Of a stretch of 64,000 nt of DNA, positions 34,036 to 43,225 are shown in pieces. The translations under genes and the position numbers were made by a program. A model generated the notes under the pieces. The model did not search any database. It was not told the origin of the DNA and worked only from the letters and a program-made list of their open reading frames with translations. How positions within the stretch are numbered: position 1 is the stretch's first letter; each line of letters begins with the position of its first letter. The DNA comes from Candidatus Rubrimentiphilum sp. (lineage in GTDB: Bacteria > Vulcanimicrobiota > Vulcanimicrobiia > Vulcanimicrobiales > Vulcanimicrobiaceae), in assembly GCA_035710515.1 (NCBI GenBank), contig DASTDE010000001.1, positions 806,001 to 870,000 on the forward strand, read 5' to 3'.

Positions 34036-34045
34036 CCTGCCCCAC

Positions 34046-34061
34046 CGGGAGAACGCTCCCG
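34046..34061 (+). terminator. short perfect hairpin between anti-sigma gene and cytochrome gene
   Basis: CGGGAG (34046-34051), loop AACG, CTCCCG (34056-34061), then GTTTAGC. The stem is perfect and six base pairs long, but there is no long T run, so it may be a weak terminator or attenuator. Confidence 0.35.
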
Positions 34062-34080
34062 TTTAGCAAAACGCGGCGCA

Positions 34081-34431
34081 ATGCCGTTTCGCGTTCTCGC
34101 GTTCCTGACCGTCGTGGCGGCCGGCTCCGGTCTTGCGGCTTGCAATCGTCAAACCCACAGTTCGACGCGCGCCGCGGCCGTGCAGACGGACGTCCCGGCC
34201 AACGTCGCGCGCGGGAGATCGATTTACGCCGTGCAGTGTTCGGCGTGTCACGGGCGCGACGGCACCGGCGGGCAGATCGGTCCGTCGCTACGGAACGAAA
34301 GCGCGCGGCGCAACGAGGCTGCCGTGCGCGCGATCGTGCTCAACCCCGAACCGCCGATGCCGAAGCTTTATCCGGCTCGCTTGACGCAAGCCGATGTTCG
34401 TGACGTTTCAGCGTTCGTAGAAACGCTCTGA
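34081..34431 (+). CDS. c-type cytochrome lipoprotein
   Basis: A 116-residue class I cytochrome c. The N terminus carries a lipoprotein signal (GSGLAACN, Cys near 21). The heme motif CSACH (residues about 57-61) and GPSLRNES with a downstream methionine (PPMPKLYP) provide the axial ligands. It would act outside the cytoplasmic membrane in electron transfer. The partner oxidase or reductase is not in the window. It overlaps the photolyase start by one base (TGATG). Confidence 0.87.
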   Translation: MPFRVLAFLTVVAAGSGLAACNRQTHSSTRAAAVQTDVPANVARGRSIYAVQCSACHGRDGTGGQIGPSLRNESARRNEAAVRAIVLNPEPPMPKLYPARLTQADVRDVSAFVETL

Positions 34432-35876
34432 TGCCGGCGGCGATCTACCGTTTTGCGCGCGACCTTCGCCTGGACGATCATGCCGGGCTGAGCGCCGCAT
34501 CGGCGCACGGCGATATCGTACCGGTGTTAATCATCGACAGCGACACGAGCAAGCGGCTGAGATCGTCACCCCGGCGAGCGGACTTTTTTTGCGCGGCCGT
34601 CTCATCGCTGGACTCTGCCTTGCGAGAGCGCGGTTCGGCGCTGATCGTGCGCCGTGGCGAAGCCTCGACGATCCTACGCGACCTGATCCGGGAATCGAAG
34701 GCGGAGGCGGTTGCATGGAGCGCGAGTTACGACGGCGCCGGCGCTCAACGCGATACCGAATTGCAAGCCGCCGTGGAAGATGCCGGCGTGCGCGCTCTCA
34801 TCGCGCACGATGCTCCGGCGATCCCGCCCGAAGAAAGCACGGCGGCGCGCAGCTCCGGCGGCGAGGGGTACCGGGCATTCGTTCCTTACTACGAGGTTTG
34901 GCGTGAACTGGCGCCTGGATCGTATGAAGCTCCGCTGCTGCTTTCGTTTGCGCGCGTGCAGTTGCAAAGCGAACCTCTGCCGCAGCCCCAAGAGTTCGGC
35001 GCGCCGGAATCGGAAGCGAAAGCCGGCCCCGCGACGGCGCGTGAAAAACTCGACGCTTTCCTGCGCGGCCCCGCGCTGCAGTATTCGTTTGCACTCAACG
35101 TCCCGGCCGACGATCGTACCTCGCACTTGAGCGTGGATCTTTCGTTCGGAACGCTCGCGGCGCGGACGATCGTCCGAGAAGCGCGCACGCGCATGGACGA
35201 TCCATTCCTTTTGTCCGAAGAACGAAGTTCGCTTCGGTTATTTCTGCGCTCGATCGCGATGCGCGATTTCTTCCTGCAACTCTCATGGTATCATCCGCGG
35301 ACGTCCGATGAAACACTGCAGGAGAAGATGCGCGCGTTTTCGTTCGCTGAGTCGCATCCGCAGCTCGATGCATGGCGCGAAGGGCGGACGGGCTATCCGC
35401 TGATCGACGCGGGGATCCGCCAACTGCGCGCGACGGGGTGGATGCATCCGCGCGTCCGGGCCATGGCGGCGTCGTTCCTCTGCTTTGACTTAGGCGTGGA
35501 TTGGCGCGTCGGTATGGCTGAGTGGGAAACCCAGCTCATTGAAGACGATCCGGCGCTGGCAGTCGGAAATTGGCAATGGATCGCGGGGGTCGGCGCGGAC
35601 CTGGCGGCCTACCCGCGCATTTACAATCCGCGTAAGCAGGCGCGCCGCTTCGATCCGAACGGCGTCTACGCGCGCATTTGGATCGCCGAACTCACAAACG
35701 TTCCGGGAGGCGGCTTCGAGGCGGCGCGCCGGGCTTCGGCGCAAATCGAGTTACCCTTACACGCGACGGCGACGTATCCGCAGCCGGTGGTCGATCACGA
35801 AAAGGCGGCGCGCGATTTCCTAAAGCGCTATCAGCAGTTCGTCAGGCCGGCAGGCGGTCGTCGAGCCAATCGCTGA
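34431..35876 (+). CDS. phrB: deoxyribodipyrimidine photolyase
   Basis: A 481-residue flavoprotein of the cryptochrome/photolyase family that splits UV pyrimidine dimers using light. The N-terminal DNA_photolyase domain has RFARDLRLDDH. The FAD domain has the family blocks GYPLIDAGIRQLRATGWMHP, RVRAMAASFL, NWQWIAGVGAD and YNPRKQARRFDPNG. A cryptochrome without repair activity cannot be ruled out, but the repair family motifs are intact. The 3' end overlaps the next convergent gene by 35 bases. Confidence 0.9.
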   Translation: MPAAIYRFARDLRLDDHAGLSAASAHGDIVPVLIIDSDTSKRLRSSPRRADFFCAAVSSLDSALRERGSALIVRRGEASTILRDLIRESKAEAVAWSASYDGAGAQRDTELQAAVEDAGVRALIAHDAPAIPPEESTAARSSGGEGYRAFVPYYEVWRELAPGSYEAPLLLSFARVQLQSEPLPQPQEFGAPESEAKAGPATAREKLDAFLRGPALQYSFALNVPADDRTSHLSVDLSFGTLAARTIVREARTRMDDPFLLSEERSSLRLFLRSIAMRDFFLQLSWYHPRTSDETLQEKMRAFSFAESHPQLDAWREGRTGYPLIDAGIRQLRATGWMHPRVRAMAASFLCFDLGVDWRVGMAEWETQLIEDDPALAVGNWQWIAGVGADLAAYPRIYNPRKQARRFDPNGVYARIWIAELTNVPGGGFEAARRASAQIELPLHATATYPQPVVDHEKAARDFLKRYQQFVRPAGGRRANR

Positions 35877-36435
35877 TAATCGGTACGCGCACGTCATCAC
35901 CGTGCCAGGCGCGAATTCCATACCAGACGCTAAGCACCATGAAGATCGGCAGCATGAAAGCCAAGAGAAGGTCGGCGCTCCAGCCCAGCGGCGTCGCGTT
36001 AATCAGCGGTAGACGGAGAATGAGCGCGAGCAGCGCGTAGATTCCGTACATTCCAAAATTGAAGCCGATGGCCTGGTAGGCGTGCTTGCGCAGCCGGCGC
36101 GATTGCTTCCGATCGAACAGCGAGATAAGCGCCAGCGGCCAGAGCGGATAGCCCAGCGCAACGAGGGCACGCGACTCTGCGGGATCGCTCGGTTCGGCGA
36201 TGGTCGCGCGAGCCTGCGACGCAGGCTGCTGCTGCGCGCTCCTCCACCATTGCTGGGAGCGCGGCGGGACCTTGCCCGCCACCGATTTCGGCTGCACAGT
36301 CGCCGCATCGATCTTTGCGGCCAGCCGGCAGCTGGGGCATGTTCCGGCCTCGTCGCGACAGGTCGCGCAGATGGCCTTTTGGCAATCCGCGCAGCGCGCT
36401 ACCGACGGAACGTTGCTGTGAAAATAACAGTCCAT
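35842..36435 (-). CDS. B-box zinc-finger membrane protein
   Basis: A 197-residue protein from the ATG at 36435. The first 36 residues carry a B-box-like cluster (CYFH at 3-6, C15, C18, C23, C26 and CPSC near 33-36) that could bind two zinc ions. The rest has several transmembrane segments and a DUF4870-like layout (YPLWPLALISLFDRKQS, then YQAIGFNFGMYGIYALLAL). Proteins of this mix occur in several phyla, and the function is unknown. Confidence 0.7.
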   Translation of the reverse strand: MDCYFHSNVPSVARCADCQKAICATCRDEAGTCPSCRLAAKIDAATVQPKSVAGKVPPRSQQWWRSAQQQPASQARATIAEPSDPAESRALVALGYPLWPLALISLFDRKQSRRLRKHAYQAIGFNFGMYGIYALLALILRLPLINATPLGWSADLLLAFMLPIFMVLSVWYGIRAWHGDDVRVPIISDWLDDRLPA

Positions 36436-36477
36436 TTTTAGCCCCCAAGCAAGTCTTTTCGTTCTCATCTACTCCTA

Positions 36478-36524
36478 AGGGGCGGGAGAGGTTTCGCCCC
36501 TACCGGGCGGCAAGGCAGTTGCGA
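36478..36524. repeat. second repeat type before the ABC exporter
   Basis: A hairpin of 7 bp (arms 36478-36484 and 36495-36501) is followed by ACCGGGCGGCAAGGCAGTTGC and then the ABC exporter ATG at 36525. The block looks like a degenerate intergenic repeat distinct from the GTCATC family. Its right edge runs into the start codon region. Only one copy is seen in the window, so this is a weak call. Confidence 0.4.
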
Positions 36525-38258
36525 ATGACGCGTTCCCGCACGCTGGCGCGCCTGGCTTCCGACGCGCGCCCATACCTCCCAAGCATAGTTACCGCCGTTA
36601 TCCTAGGGACGATCGGCGGTCTCTTGGCGCTCGTGCCGGCTTTGGGTCTGAGCCGGCTGCTGAACAAGGTCGTGATCGCGCATCCGCCCGACATGCACGA
36701 GCTCTACGTCGTTCTGCCCGTCGTCTGGGGCTCGATGATCGTGGCGGCTCTGACGAACTACGGCTCGAGCTATCTGCTGGCGTCGAGCGGGCAAGGACTC
36801 ATCGCGCGGCTGCGCGTGCGGCTCTTCGCAAGACTTCTGCAGCTGCCGCTGCGCGAGTTCGACAAGTGGCGTCCGGGCGAACTGATCGCCCGCTTCAGCA
36901 CCGACATGCAGATGATGACGGACGCCGTGACGATCTCGCTGCCGCAATTGATTACGACGTCCGTGACCTTCTTGTCGTCGTTTGCGTACATGCTCTACCT
37001 CGATTGGGTGCTGACGCTGTCGCTGATCATCGTAGCGCCCATCGCGTCCTTCTCGGTTTCGCGTTTTCAGCTGCTGATATCGGGTGCGACCACTCGTGCA
37101 CAGCAACGCATCGCCGATCTTTCGGCCAATCTCACCGAAGTGTTGAGCGGCCAGCGCGTCATCAAAGCGTTTGGGCGCGAAGAGTTCGAAACGCGGCGGT
37201 TCTCGACGCGCAACGACGAGTATTTCTCGACCTACATGAAGCTGACGCAGTTCATTCAGACGCAGCCCGTGGTGATATCGGCGCTTATGTCGAGCGCGGC
37301 CGCGCTGATCATCTGGCTGTCGATTCGCGAGGTTATCCTCGGCCGGCTCAATCCGGGCAACTTGTTAGCATATTGGCTGCTGCTCGTGAACCTGGTGAAT
37401 CCGCTGAACCGGTTCGCGGCGTTTGTCGGGGATCTGGAAAAAGCAATCGTCGGGTCGGGACGCGTTTATGGGCTTCTGGACCTGCCGGCCGAGCGCGCCG
37501 ATAAACCCGGCGCGGTTGCATTGGGCAAAGTACAAGGCCGTATTACGTTCGAAAACGTGAACTTTTCCTACGAGCCCGGATCGCCGGTGCTGCAAGACTT
37601 CAGCGCAAATGTCGGAGCCGGCGAGATCGTCGCGCTCGTCGGGCCGTCGGGCGCCGGCAAGACGACGATCGTAAATCTCGTGCCGCGGTTTTTCGAGCCG
37701 CAGTCGGGGCGCATCACGGTCGACGGTGTCGATCTGGCCGACGTGCGTCTGCGCGAATTGCGCGACTCGATCGCGATCGTACCTCAAGAGGCGCAGCTCT
37801 TCCGCGGCAGCATCGCCGACAATATCCGCTACGGGCGCTTGGACGCCACCGACGCCGAGGTGTTGGAGGCCGCGCGCGAGGCCAATGTGGATGAGTTCGT
37901 CGCCGGATTCCCCGAGGGCTACGCGACCGAAGTCGGCGAGCGCGGATCACGCCTGTCGGGAGGGCAGCGTCAGCGGGTTTCGATTGCGCGTGCCATATTG
38001 CGCGATCCACGCATTCTTATATTAGATGAAGCCACGAGTTCGCTCGACAGCCACTCGGAAGCGCTTATCGAGCAAGCCTTGGATCAACTGCTGGCGGGAC
38101 GCACGACGCTGATCATCGCACACCGGCTCTCGACGATCCGCCGCGCGAACACGATCCTGTATATCGAGGCGGGGCGCGTCATCGAGATGGGATCGCACGA
38201 GTCGCTCCTGGCACGCGGCGGAGCGTACGCGCGGCTGCACGCAACGCAGTTCGCTTGA
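36525..38258 (+). CDS. ABC exporter (MsbA-like, fused permease-ATPase)
   Basis: A 577-residue half-transporter. The six-helix membrane domain covers about residues 20-320. The ATPase domain has Walker A GPSGAGKTT, signature LSGGQRQRVSIARA, Walker B ILILDEATSSLD and the switch region IIAHRLSTIRRA. It works as a dimer and may export lipid, lipid A core or a drug. The frame is open upstream to 36315 within the B-box gene region, but the ATG at 36525 begins at the conserved part. It overlaps the GT39 gene (TTGA). Confidence 0.9.
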   Translation: MTRSRTLARLASDARPYLPSIVTAVILGTIGGLLALVPALGLSRLLNKVVIAHPPDMHELYVVLPVVWGSMIVAALTNYGSSYLLASSGQGLIARLRVRLFARLLQLPLREFDKWRPGELIARFSTDMQMMTDAVTISLPQLITTSVTFLSSFAYMLYLDWVLTLSLIIVAPIASFSVSRFQLLISGATTRAQQRIADLSANLTEVLSGQRVIKAFGREEFETRRFSTRNDEYFSTYMKLTQFIQTQPVVISALMSSAAALIIWLSIREVILGRLNPGNLLAYWLLLVNLVNPLNRFAAFVGDLEKAIVGSGRVYGLLDLPAERADKPGAVALGKVQGRITFENVNFSYEPGSPVLQDFSANVGAGEIVALVGPSGAGKTTIVNLVPRFFEPQSGRITVDGVDLADVRLRELRDSIAIVPQEAQLFRGSIADNIRYGRLDATDAEVLEAAREANVDEFVAGFPEGYATEVGERGSRLSGGQRQRVSIARAILRDPRILILDEATSSLDSHSEALIEQALDQLLAGRTTLIIAHRLSTIRRANTILYIEAGRVIEMGSHESLLARGGAYARLHATQFA

Positions 38259-39772
38259 AGTTTTCGCGCATCGGTCTGTGGTGCGCGCTGGCCGCGTTCG
38301 TTCTTCACGCGGCGGGTAACGCGCATTACGGCTTTTTTCGCGACGAATTGTATTTTATTGTGTGCGGCCGGCATCCGGCCGCCGGGTACGTCGACCAGCC
38401 GTCGCTGACGCCAATCCTGGCGGCGCTGTCGCAATCCTTCGGCATCTCGTTGTTTGCGCTACGTCTGATTCCGGCGGCGTGCGCGGCGATAGCAACCTAT
38501 GCGGCCTGCCTTCTTACCGAAGAATTCGACGGCGGCGCCTTCGCGCAGATAGTTGCGGGCGTCGTTACGATCGTCGCGCCGGAGCTGATGGCGCTCGGTT
38601 CTCGCTTGTCGCCGGATTCGATCGAGTTGTGGACGTGGCCGCTGATCGCGCTCGTGACGTTACGCATCACGCGCGGCGCCGATACACGCTGGTGGCTGGC
38701 GGTTGGCGCGCTCTCCGCCGTTGCATTTTGGGGCAAATACACCGTCGTCTTTTTCGTCGCGGCGTTGTTGGTCGGATTGCTGCTGACGCCGCAGCGGCGC
38801 GCCCTCTGGTCGACCTGGTTCGCCGCGGGAGTGGCGTTGGCGATTGCACTCGTCTTGCCGAATGTCGTGTGGCAGGTTCAGAACAATTATCCGATGCTGC
38901 AGCTGCTGCACAACGACTACGGAAAGTTCGTGTTCGAGAACCCGCCGTTTCCGCTGCAGCAGATCCTGATCATGAGCCCTCTGCTCTCGGCCGTGTGGCT
39001 TGTCGGCCTGGTCTGGCTGCTAGCCGTTCGCGGCACACGCTTCATGGGGATCGCCTACCTTGCGCTGATCGCAGTCATGTGGCTGCTCGATGCGAAAAAT
39101 TATTACGCAGCGCCGGTCTATCCGTATCTCATCGCGGCAGGCGCGATTCCGATCGAGCGCTGGACGATCTCATCCCGCGCTTGGCGCGGTGCGGCCATCG
39201 CGGCAGTTCTGCTGTTCGCGATTCCGTCAACGCCGTTCGTGCTGCCCATCTTGCCGATGCGCACGTTCGTCGCGTATCAGGAAACGCTGGGCCGCATCTT
39301 TCACCTGCGCTTTCATTTCGATCCTCGTGCAGGCAACGACGTTCCGGTTCAACACTTTGCGGATATGACGGGCTGGCCCGAACTCACGGCAACCGTTGTG
39401 AGCGTCTATGGCAGCCTTCCGTCTGCGGACCGCGCGCAAGCTGCAATCTTCGCGCACAGCGCCGGTGAGGCCGCGGCGATCGACGTGTACGGAAAACGCT
39501 ATGCTCTGCCGCCCGCCCTCAGCGGCAACGACAACTATTGGATCTGGGGTCCGCGCGGCTACAGCGGGAACGTGCTCATCGACGTGAACGGAGATCCGGC
39601 GACTGATCGATTCCGCTTCCGCTCCGTCCAACTCGCCGCGGTTTTCCGAAACCCGTATGCCATGCCGTACGAAAACAACGTGCGGATCTATGTCTGCCGC
39701 GGAATCCGCGAACCGCTCGCAGCGCTGTGGCCGCAACTGCGCGACTACAGCTACGGGCTTGAAGAGCTGTGA
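38255..39772 (+). CDS. membrane glycosyltransferase, GT39/ArnT-like
   Basis: A 505-residue protein with about eleven transmembrane segments. An early loop has the acidic catalytic motif [21 protein letters not shown], which resembles the metal-binding DE motif of PMT/ArnT enzymes. A large hydrophilic domain follows the last helix. These transfer sugars from polyprenyl-phosphate donors to lipids or proteins outside the membrane. TTG start overlapping the ABC gene stop. A functional link between transporter and transferase is likely (inference). Confidence 0.82.
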   Translation: MKFSRIGLWCALAAFVLHAAGNAHYGFFRDELYFIVCGRHPAAGYVDQPSLTPILAALSQSFGISLFALRLIPAACAAIATYAACLLTEEFDGGAFAQIVAGVVTIVAPELMALGSRLSPDSIELWTWPLIALVTLRITRGADTRWWLAVGALSAVAFWGKYTVVFFVAALLVGLLLTPQRRALWSTWFAAGVALAIALVLPNVVWQVQNNYPMLQLLHNDYGKFVFENPPFPLQQILIMSPLLSAVWLVGLVWLLAVRGTRFMGIAYLALIAVMWLLDAKNYYAAPVYPYLIAAGAIPIERWTISSRAWRGAAIAAVLLFAIPSTPFVLPILPMRTFVAYQETLGRIFHLRFHFDPRAGNDVPVQHFADMTGWPELTATVVSVYGSLPSADRAQAAIFAHSAGEAAAIDVYGKRYALPPALSGNDNYWIWGPRGYSGNVLIDVNGDPATDRFRFRSVQLAAVFRNPYAMPYENNVRIYVCRGIREPLAALWPQLRDYSYGLEEL

Positions 39773-39788
39773 AGCGAAGGAGAGTCTC

Positions 39789-39944
39789 ATGCTCGTGCTC
39801 ACCCGTAAAGTGAATCAGTCGATCGCAATCGGCGACGACGTGCGGATCGTTGTCGTGGCAATCGAGGGCGACCAGGTCAGGCTCGGCATCGAGGCACCCC
39901 GCGAGGTCGCCGTCGACCGGTCGGAGGTTCGCGAGAAGTCCTAA
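39789..39944 (+). CDS. csrA: carbon storage regulator CsrA
   Basis: A 51-residue RNA-binding translational regulator. [15 protein letters not shown] at the N terminus and [18 protein letters not shown] at the C terminus are the family signature, with the L4/R6 and R44 positions used for RNA contact. It is about ten residues shorter than E. coli CsrA, lacking only the variable tail. GAAGGAGA precedes the ATG. No flagellar genes (its common neighbours) are in the window. The next gene on the plus strand is rpsB. Confidence 0.9.
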   Translation: MLVLTRKVNQSIAIGDDVRIVVVAIEGDQVRLGIEAPREVAVDRSEVREKS

Positions 39945-39947
39945 GGC

Positions 39948-40130
39948 CTAGGCGGCCGGCTCGTAGTCCGGCGGCTGGTCCGGCGGCCCCGGCTCGCCCG
40001 GATCCCAGGCGGGCTCGGGCTGGGCGGGTGGCGGCGACTGTTCAGGCCGGTCGGGCGGTGGCGCCTCCGGCTGCCCGGGAGGCCCCATCGGCGGGCGGTA
40101 CTCTGCACTCATTGGGGCTGTTGTTCCCAT
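39948..40130 (-). CDS. proline-rich short ORF, doubtful
   Basis: A 60-residue ORF from the ATG at 40130 (75 residues from 40175, 54 residues from 40112) made mostly of P, G, E, D and Q ([19 protein letters not shown]). No domain or signal is visible, and no clear ribosome binding site precedes it. It ends 3 bases from the csrA stop. GC-rich low-complexity sequence can keep such frames open by chance, so I list it weakly. Confidence 0.35.
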   Translation of the reverse strand: MGTTAPMSAEYRPPMGPPGQPEAPPPDRPEQSPPPAQPEPAWDPGEPGPPDQPPDYEPAA

Positions 40131-40144
40131 CTGCGCCGGGGGCA

Positions 40145-40265
40145 TGTTATAATCGCGCGGCTGCGTAGGCAGCACACTTCGCCCGGCATGGAGGCTGGGC
40201 GCGATGGCCTCACAAGTGGCCGGAGCCAGGATGGCCGCCGGTCCGGGGTCAGAGAGGGACTTGTC
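40145..40265 (+). promoter_or_regulatory. promoter and structured leader of the rpsB operon
   Basis: TGTTATAAT at 40145-40153 is an extended -10 box (TGn plus TATAAT at 40148-40153). A 112-base leader follows with the hairpin CGCCC/GGGCG (around 40179-40201) and a second G/C-rich stem with GGCC repeats. Ribosomal protein operons commonly use such leaders for feedback by S2, which is possible here (inference). The rest of 39945-40145 holds only the doubtful proline-rich ORF. Confidence 0.55.
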
Positions 40266-41060
40266 TTGTCAGTTATTTCCATGCGCGCGCTGCTCGAAGC
40301 CGGCGTGCACTTCGGTCACCAGACCCGCCGCTGGAATCCGAAGATGAAGCCGTACATCTTTCAAGAGCGTAACGGCATCTACATCATCAATCTTTCCCTC
40401 ACCGTCCAAAAACTTCGCGAAACGTACGACGCTGTCAAACAGATGTCGCGCGAAGGCAAAGTCGTGCTGTTTGTCGGCACGAAGAAACAAGCACAGGACG
40501 TTGTGAGAGAAGAGGCCGAGCGCGCGGGAACCTATTTCGTCAACCAACGCTGGTTGGGCGGAACGCTCACCAACTTCGCTACAATTCAAAAACGCATCTC
40601 GCGCCTGCGCGAACTCGAAGGCATGAAACAGCAAGGCGACTTCGAGCGGCTTCCCAAGAAAGAAGTCGCGAAGTTGCAGGACGAGATGAACAAACTCGAG
40701 CGCTTCCTGGGCGGCATCAAAGACATGCACCGCCTTCCCGACGCGATCTTCATCGTCGACCCGAAGAAGGAGCGCATTGCGGTGCTCGAAGCGCGCAAAC
40801 TCAAGATTCCGATTATCGCGGTGATCGACACAAACTGCGATCCCGACGAGATCGACTATCCGATTCCCGGCAACGACGACGCCATCCGCGCCGTCAAGCT
40901 CATGGTATCGAAAATTGCCGACGCAATCATCGAAGGCAAGACCGAGACGGAGAGCTCGCTCGACGTCACGGAATACGACGGTACGAGCGTCGACTATAGC
41001 GGCTTCGAAGAAGAACCGGTGACGACGCTGGCCGAAGCCGAGGCGGAGGCAACGGTTTGA
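40266..41060 (+). CDS. rpsB: 30S ribosomal protein S2
   Basis: S2 of the small ribosomal subunit, 264 residues. The start is TTG ([19 protein letters not shown]), the usual beginning of S2. Conserved blocks include [24 protein letters not shown] and [14 protein letters not shown] 30-residue acidic tail follows. The frame is open further upstream to 40188, but S2 homology starts here, and GAGGGA lies about nine bases before. It is the first gene of the translation/isoprenoid operon. Confidence 0.97.
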   Translation: MSVISMRALLEAGVHFGHQTRRWNPKMKPYIFQERNGIYIINLSLTVQKLRETYDAVKQMSREGKVVLFVGTKKQAQDVVREEAERAGTYFVNQRWLGGTLTNFATIQKRISRLRELEGMKQQGDFERLPKKEVAKLQDEMNKLERFLGGIKDMHRLPDAIFIVDPKKERIAVLEARKLKIPIIAVIDTNCDPDEIDYPIPGNDDAIRAVKLMVSKIADAIIEGKTETESSLDVTEYDGTSVDYSGFEEEPVTTLAEAEAEATV

Positions 41061-41662
41061 GCTTGGCTTACCAACCAAAAGCGGACGAGATCAAAAAACT
41101 GCGCGAGGCCACCGACGCGCCGATGATGGATTGCAAACGTGCGCTCGCAGAGGCGGACGGCGATTTCGACAAGGCGCGCGAAGGGCTGTTGGCCCGTGGC
41201 GCCGCGCAGGCGCAGAAGAAAGCCGACCGCGCAGCCAACGAAGGCCTCGTTGCTAGTTACATCCACGCGGGCGGCAAGATCGGCGTGCTGGTCGAGGTGA
41301 ACAGCGAGACCGACTTTGTGGCGCGCAACCCGAAGTTTAGCGAATTGACCCGCGACATCGCGATGCATGTCGCCGCCATGTCCCCTCTCTACGTGGACCG
41401 CGAAAGCGTCCCGCCGGAGGTCGTCGAAAGTGTGCGGCAGGAGCTGGCGGGCACGGTTCCGCCGGGAAAACCGGCAGAGATCGCAGCGAAAATTGTCGAG
41501 GGAAAAATGAACAAGTGGTTTGAGGAACACTGTCTTCTCGACCAACCGTTCGTCAGAGACGACACCATAAGCGTCGGCGATTTAATCAACCGCCTCGTCG
41601 GCGTTCTGGGCGAGAACATCAAGGTGCGCCGCTTCACGAAGTACGCACTGGGAGATCGCTAA
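41057..41662 (+). CDS. tsf: elongation factor Ts
   Basis: EF-Ts exchanges GDP on EF-Tu. At 201 residues it is the short form known from Thermus and Cyanobacteria-type bacteria. It has the N-terminal UBA-like domain with [20 protein letters not shown] and the core [16 protein letters not shown] start overlapping the rpsB stop. Confidence 0.96.
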   Translation: MSLAYQPKADEIKKLREATDAPMMDCKRALAEADGDFDKAREGLLARGAAQAQKKADRAANEGLVASYIHAGGKIGVLVEVNSETDFVARNPKFSELTRDIAMHVAAMSPLYVDRESVPPEVVESVRQELAGTVPPGKPAEIAAKIVEGKMNKWFEEHCLLDQPFVRDDTISVGDLINRLVGVLGENIKVRRFTKYALGDR

Positions 41663-41666
41663 AGCG

Positions 41667-42419
41667 ATGGCCGCGCAGCCGAGATTCCGCCGCGTCCTGT
41701 TGAAGATCTCCGGAGAGGCGTTCGCCGGAACAGAATCCGGCATCGACGTCACCACGACCGACGAAATGGCCAAACAGGTGGCCGAGGTCAGCCGCGAGGG
41801 CGTTTCCGTCGCCATCGTCGTTGGCGGCGGTAACATCTGGCGCGGAAAGGTCCACGAGGAAGCCGGCATGGACCGCGCGACTGCCGACTACATGGGCATG
41901 CTCGCCACCGTTATTAACGCACTCGCCTTGCAAGACTCACTCGAAAGAACGGGCATTCCGGCGCGCGTGCAAACCGCGATCGCCATGCACCAGATCGCCG
42001 AGCCGTACATCCGGCGCCGCGCAATCCGCCATCTCGAAAAGGGCCGCGTCGTGATATTTGCAGGCGGCACGGGCAACCCGTACTTTACAACCGATACGAC
42101 CGCGGCGCTGCGCGCAGTCGAAGTGAACGCCGAGGCATTGCTGAAGGCGACGCGGGTTGACGGCATCTATACCGCCGATCCCAAAAAGGATCCCACCGCG
42201 ACACGTTTCGATCAGCTCCCCTATCTGGAGGTGCTGCAGCGAGGTTTGGAAGTGATGGACAATACGGCGCTGACGCTCTGCATGGATAACAACCTGCCGA
42301 TCATCGTTTTCGATATGGCCGTGCCGGGCAACATCCGCCGCGTCATCTGGGGCGAATCGATCGGCACGACGGTCGGAAAGTCCAGCGTGCTCACGTTCGC
42401 CGGATCGGCCGGTTCGTAA
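41667..42419 (+). CDS. pyrH: uridylate kinase
   Basis: PyrH phosphorylates UMP to UDP. It is a 250-residue amino-acid-kinase-fold protein with [24 protein letters not shown], the [22 protein letters not shown] nucleotide site and [14 protein letters not shown]. The last base overlaps the frr ATG. Confidence 0.97.
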   Translation: MAAQPRFRRVLLKISGEAFAGTESGIDVTTTDEMAKQVAEVSREGVSVAIVVGGGNIWRGKVHEEAGMDRATADYMGMLATVINALALQDSLERTGIPARVQTAIAMHQIAEPYIRRRAIRHLEKGRVVIFAGGTGNPYFTTDTTAALRAVEVNAEALLKATRVDGIYTADPKKDPTATRFDQLPYLEVLQRGLEVMDNTALTLCMDNNLPIIVFDMAVPGNIRRVIWGESIGTTVGKSSVLTFAGSAGS

Positions 42420-42973
42420 TGGCCGACAGTTTTAAAGAAGCCGAAGGCAAGATGACCAAGTGCGTCGATGCGACGCGCGCGGAATTCGCCGCGATTCGCA
42501 CGGGCCGGGCGACGCCGGCACTGCTCGACCGCCTGCATGTTGAAGCCTACGGCACGTCGGTGCCGCTCAAACAAGTCGCCACGGTAAGCGTCCCGGATCC
42601 GCGTTCACTCATGATCGCCGCGTTCGACCGCAACACGGTGGGCGATATTCGCAAAGCCATCGAGAAGAGCGACTTGGGCCTGACGCCCAACGTGGACGGC
42701 AATTCGATCCGTCTGTCGATTCCGGCACTCAACGAAGAACGCCGCAAAGACCTGGTTAAAATCGTCAAAAAGAAAGGCGAAGACGGCAAGATTGCCGTCC
42801 GCAACGTTCGTCACAAAGTGCATGACGATCTGCGCGCGCAGCTCAAAGATCACGAGATCACCGAGGACGACAACAAACGCATGCAGGACCAGCTCCAAAA
42901 AACGACCGATCGCTTCATCAAAGAGATCGATCAGCTGGTCGCTGCCAAAGAAAAAGAGATCATGGAGGTATAG
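42419..42973 (+). CDS. frr: ribosome recycling factor
   Basis: RRF splits post-termination ribosomes together with EF-G. The 184-residue protein starts at the ATG in the pyrH stop overlap and has GRATPALLDRLHVEAYG, PLKQVATVSVPDPRS and the C-terminal helix ending EIMEV. The stop TAG is followed in the same frame by a small ORF. Confidence 0.97.
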   Translation: MADSFKEAEGKMTKCVDATRAEFAAIRTGRATPALLDRLHVEAYGTSVPLKQVATVSVPDPRSLMIAAFDRNTVGDIRKAIEKSDLGLTPNVDGNSIRLSIPALNEERRKDLVKIVKKKGEDGKIAVRNVRHKVHDDLRAQLKDHEITEDDNKRMQDQLQKTTDRFIKEIDQLVAAKEKEIMEV

Positions 42974-42997
42974 GAGCTGCTTGAAGAGCTGGTCCTC

Positions 42998-43225
42998 ATG
43001 CCCGAAGTCCAAGCGCGCCGGATGCTCTCCGGCCGCATTGGCGCATTTTCCGTCCTCGCGCCCGTAGGCTCGTTCGCCGGAAAAGGCACACTACGCGTGC
43101 TACGCGTCACCACTTGTCATGGTGAGGTTGCTTGTCATCCTGAGGTATCGAAGGACCCCGAGGTAACGAGGGGCGAGCAACTCGAGCTAACCTGCGGCTA
43201 TGAATCCTACGAGCGCATTAACTGA
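42998..43225 (+). CDS. small conserved-looking ORF interrupted by a repeat
   Basis: A 75-residue ORF in frame with frr, 24 bases after its stop. Residues 1-36 (PEVQARRMLSGRIGAFSVLA, then GTLRVLRV) and 60-75 (LELTCGYESYERIN) look like ordinary coding sequence. Residues about 40-59 (CHGEVACHPEVSKD) are the translation of a dispersed repeat. The stop overlaps the uppS ATG by one base (TGATG), which argues that it is translated and coupled. I do not recognise the family. Confidence 0.6.
   Translation: MPEVQARRMLSGRIGAFSVLAPVGSFAGKGTLRVLRVTTCHGEVACHPEVSKDPEVTRGEQLELTCGYESYERIN
43116..43176 (+). repeat. dispersed repeat between frr and uppS, in the small ORF
   Basis: GTCATGGTGAGG at 43116 and GTCATCCTGAGGTATCGAAGG at 43134-43154, then ACCCCGAGGTAACGAGGGG. 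It belongs to the same family as the recG and dxr copies. A facing partner with CTCAGGATGAC at 43243-43266 lies inside uppS, so the two form an inverted pair around the end of the small ORF. Confidence 0.85.

Noticed and set aside
38362-39468. A 368-residue plus-strand frame
   Set aside because: Second-frame reading of the GT39 gene, with very high arginine and alanine.
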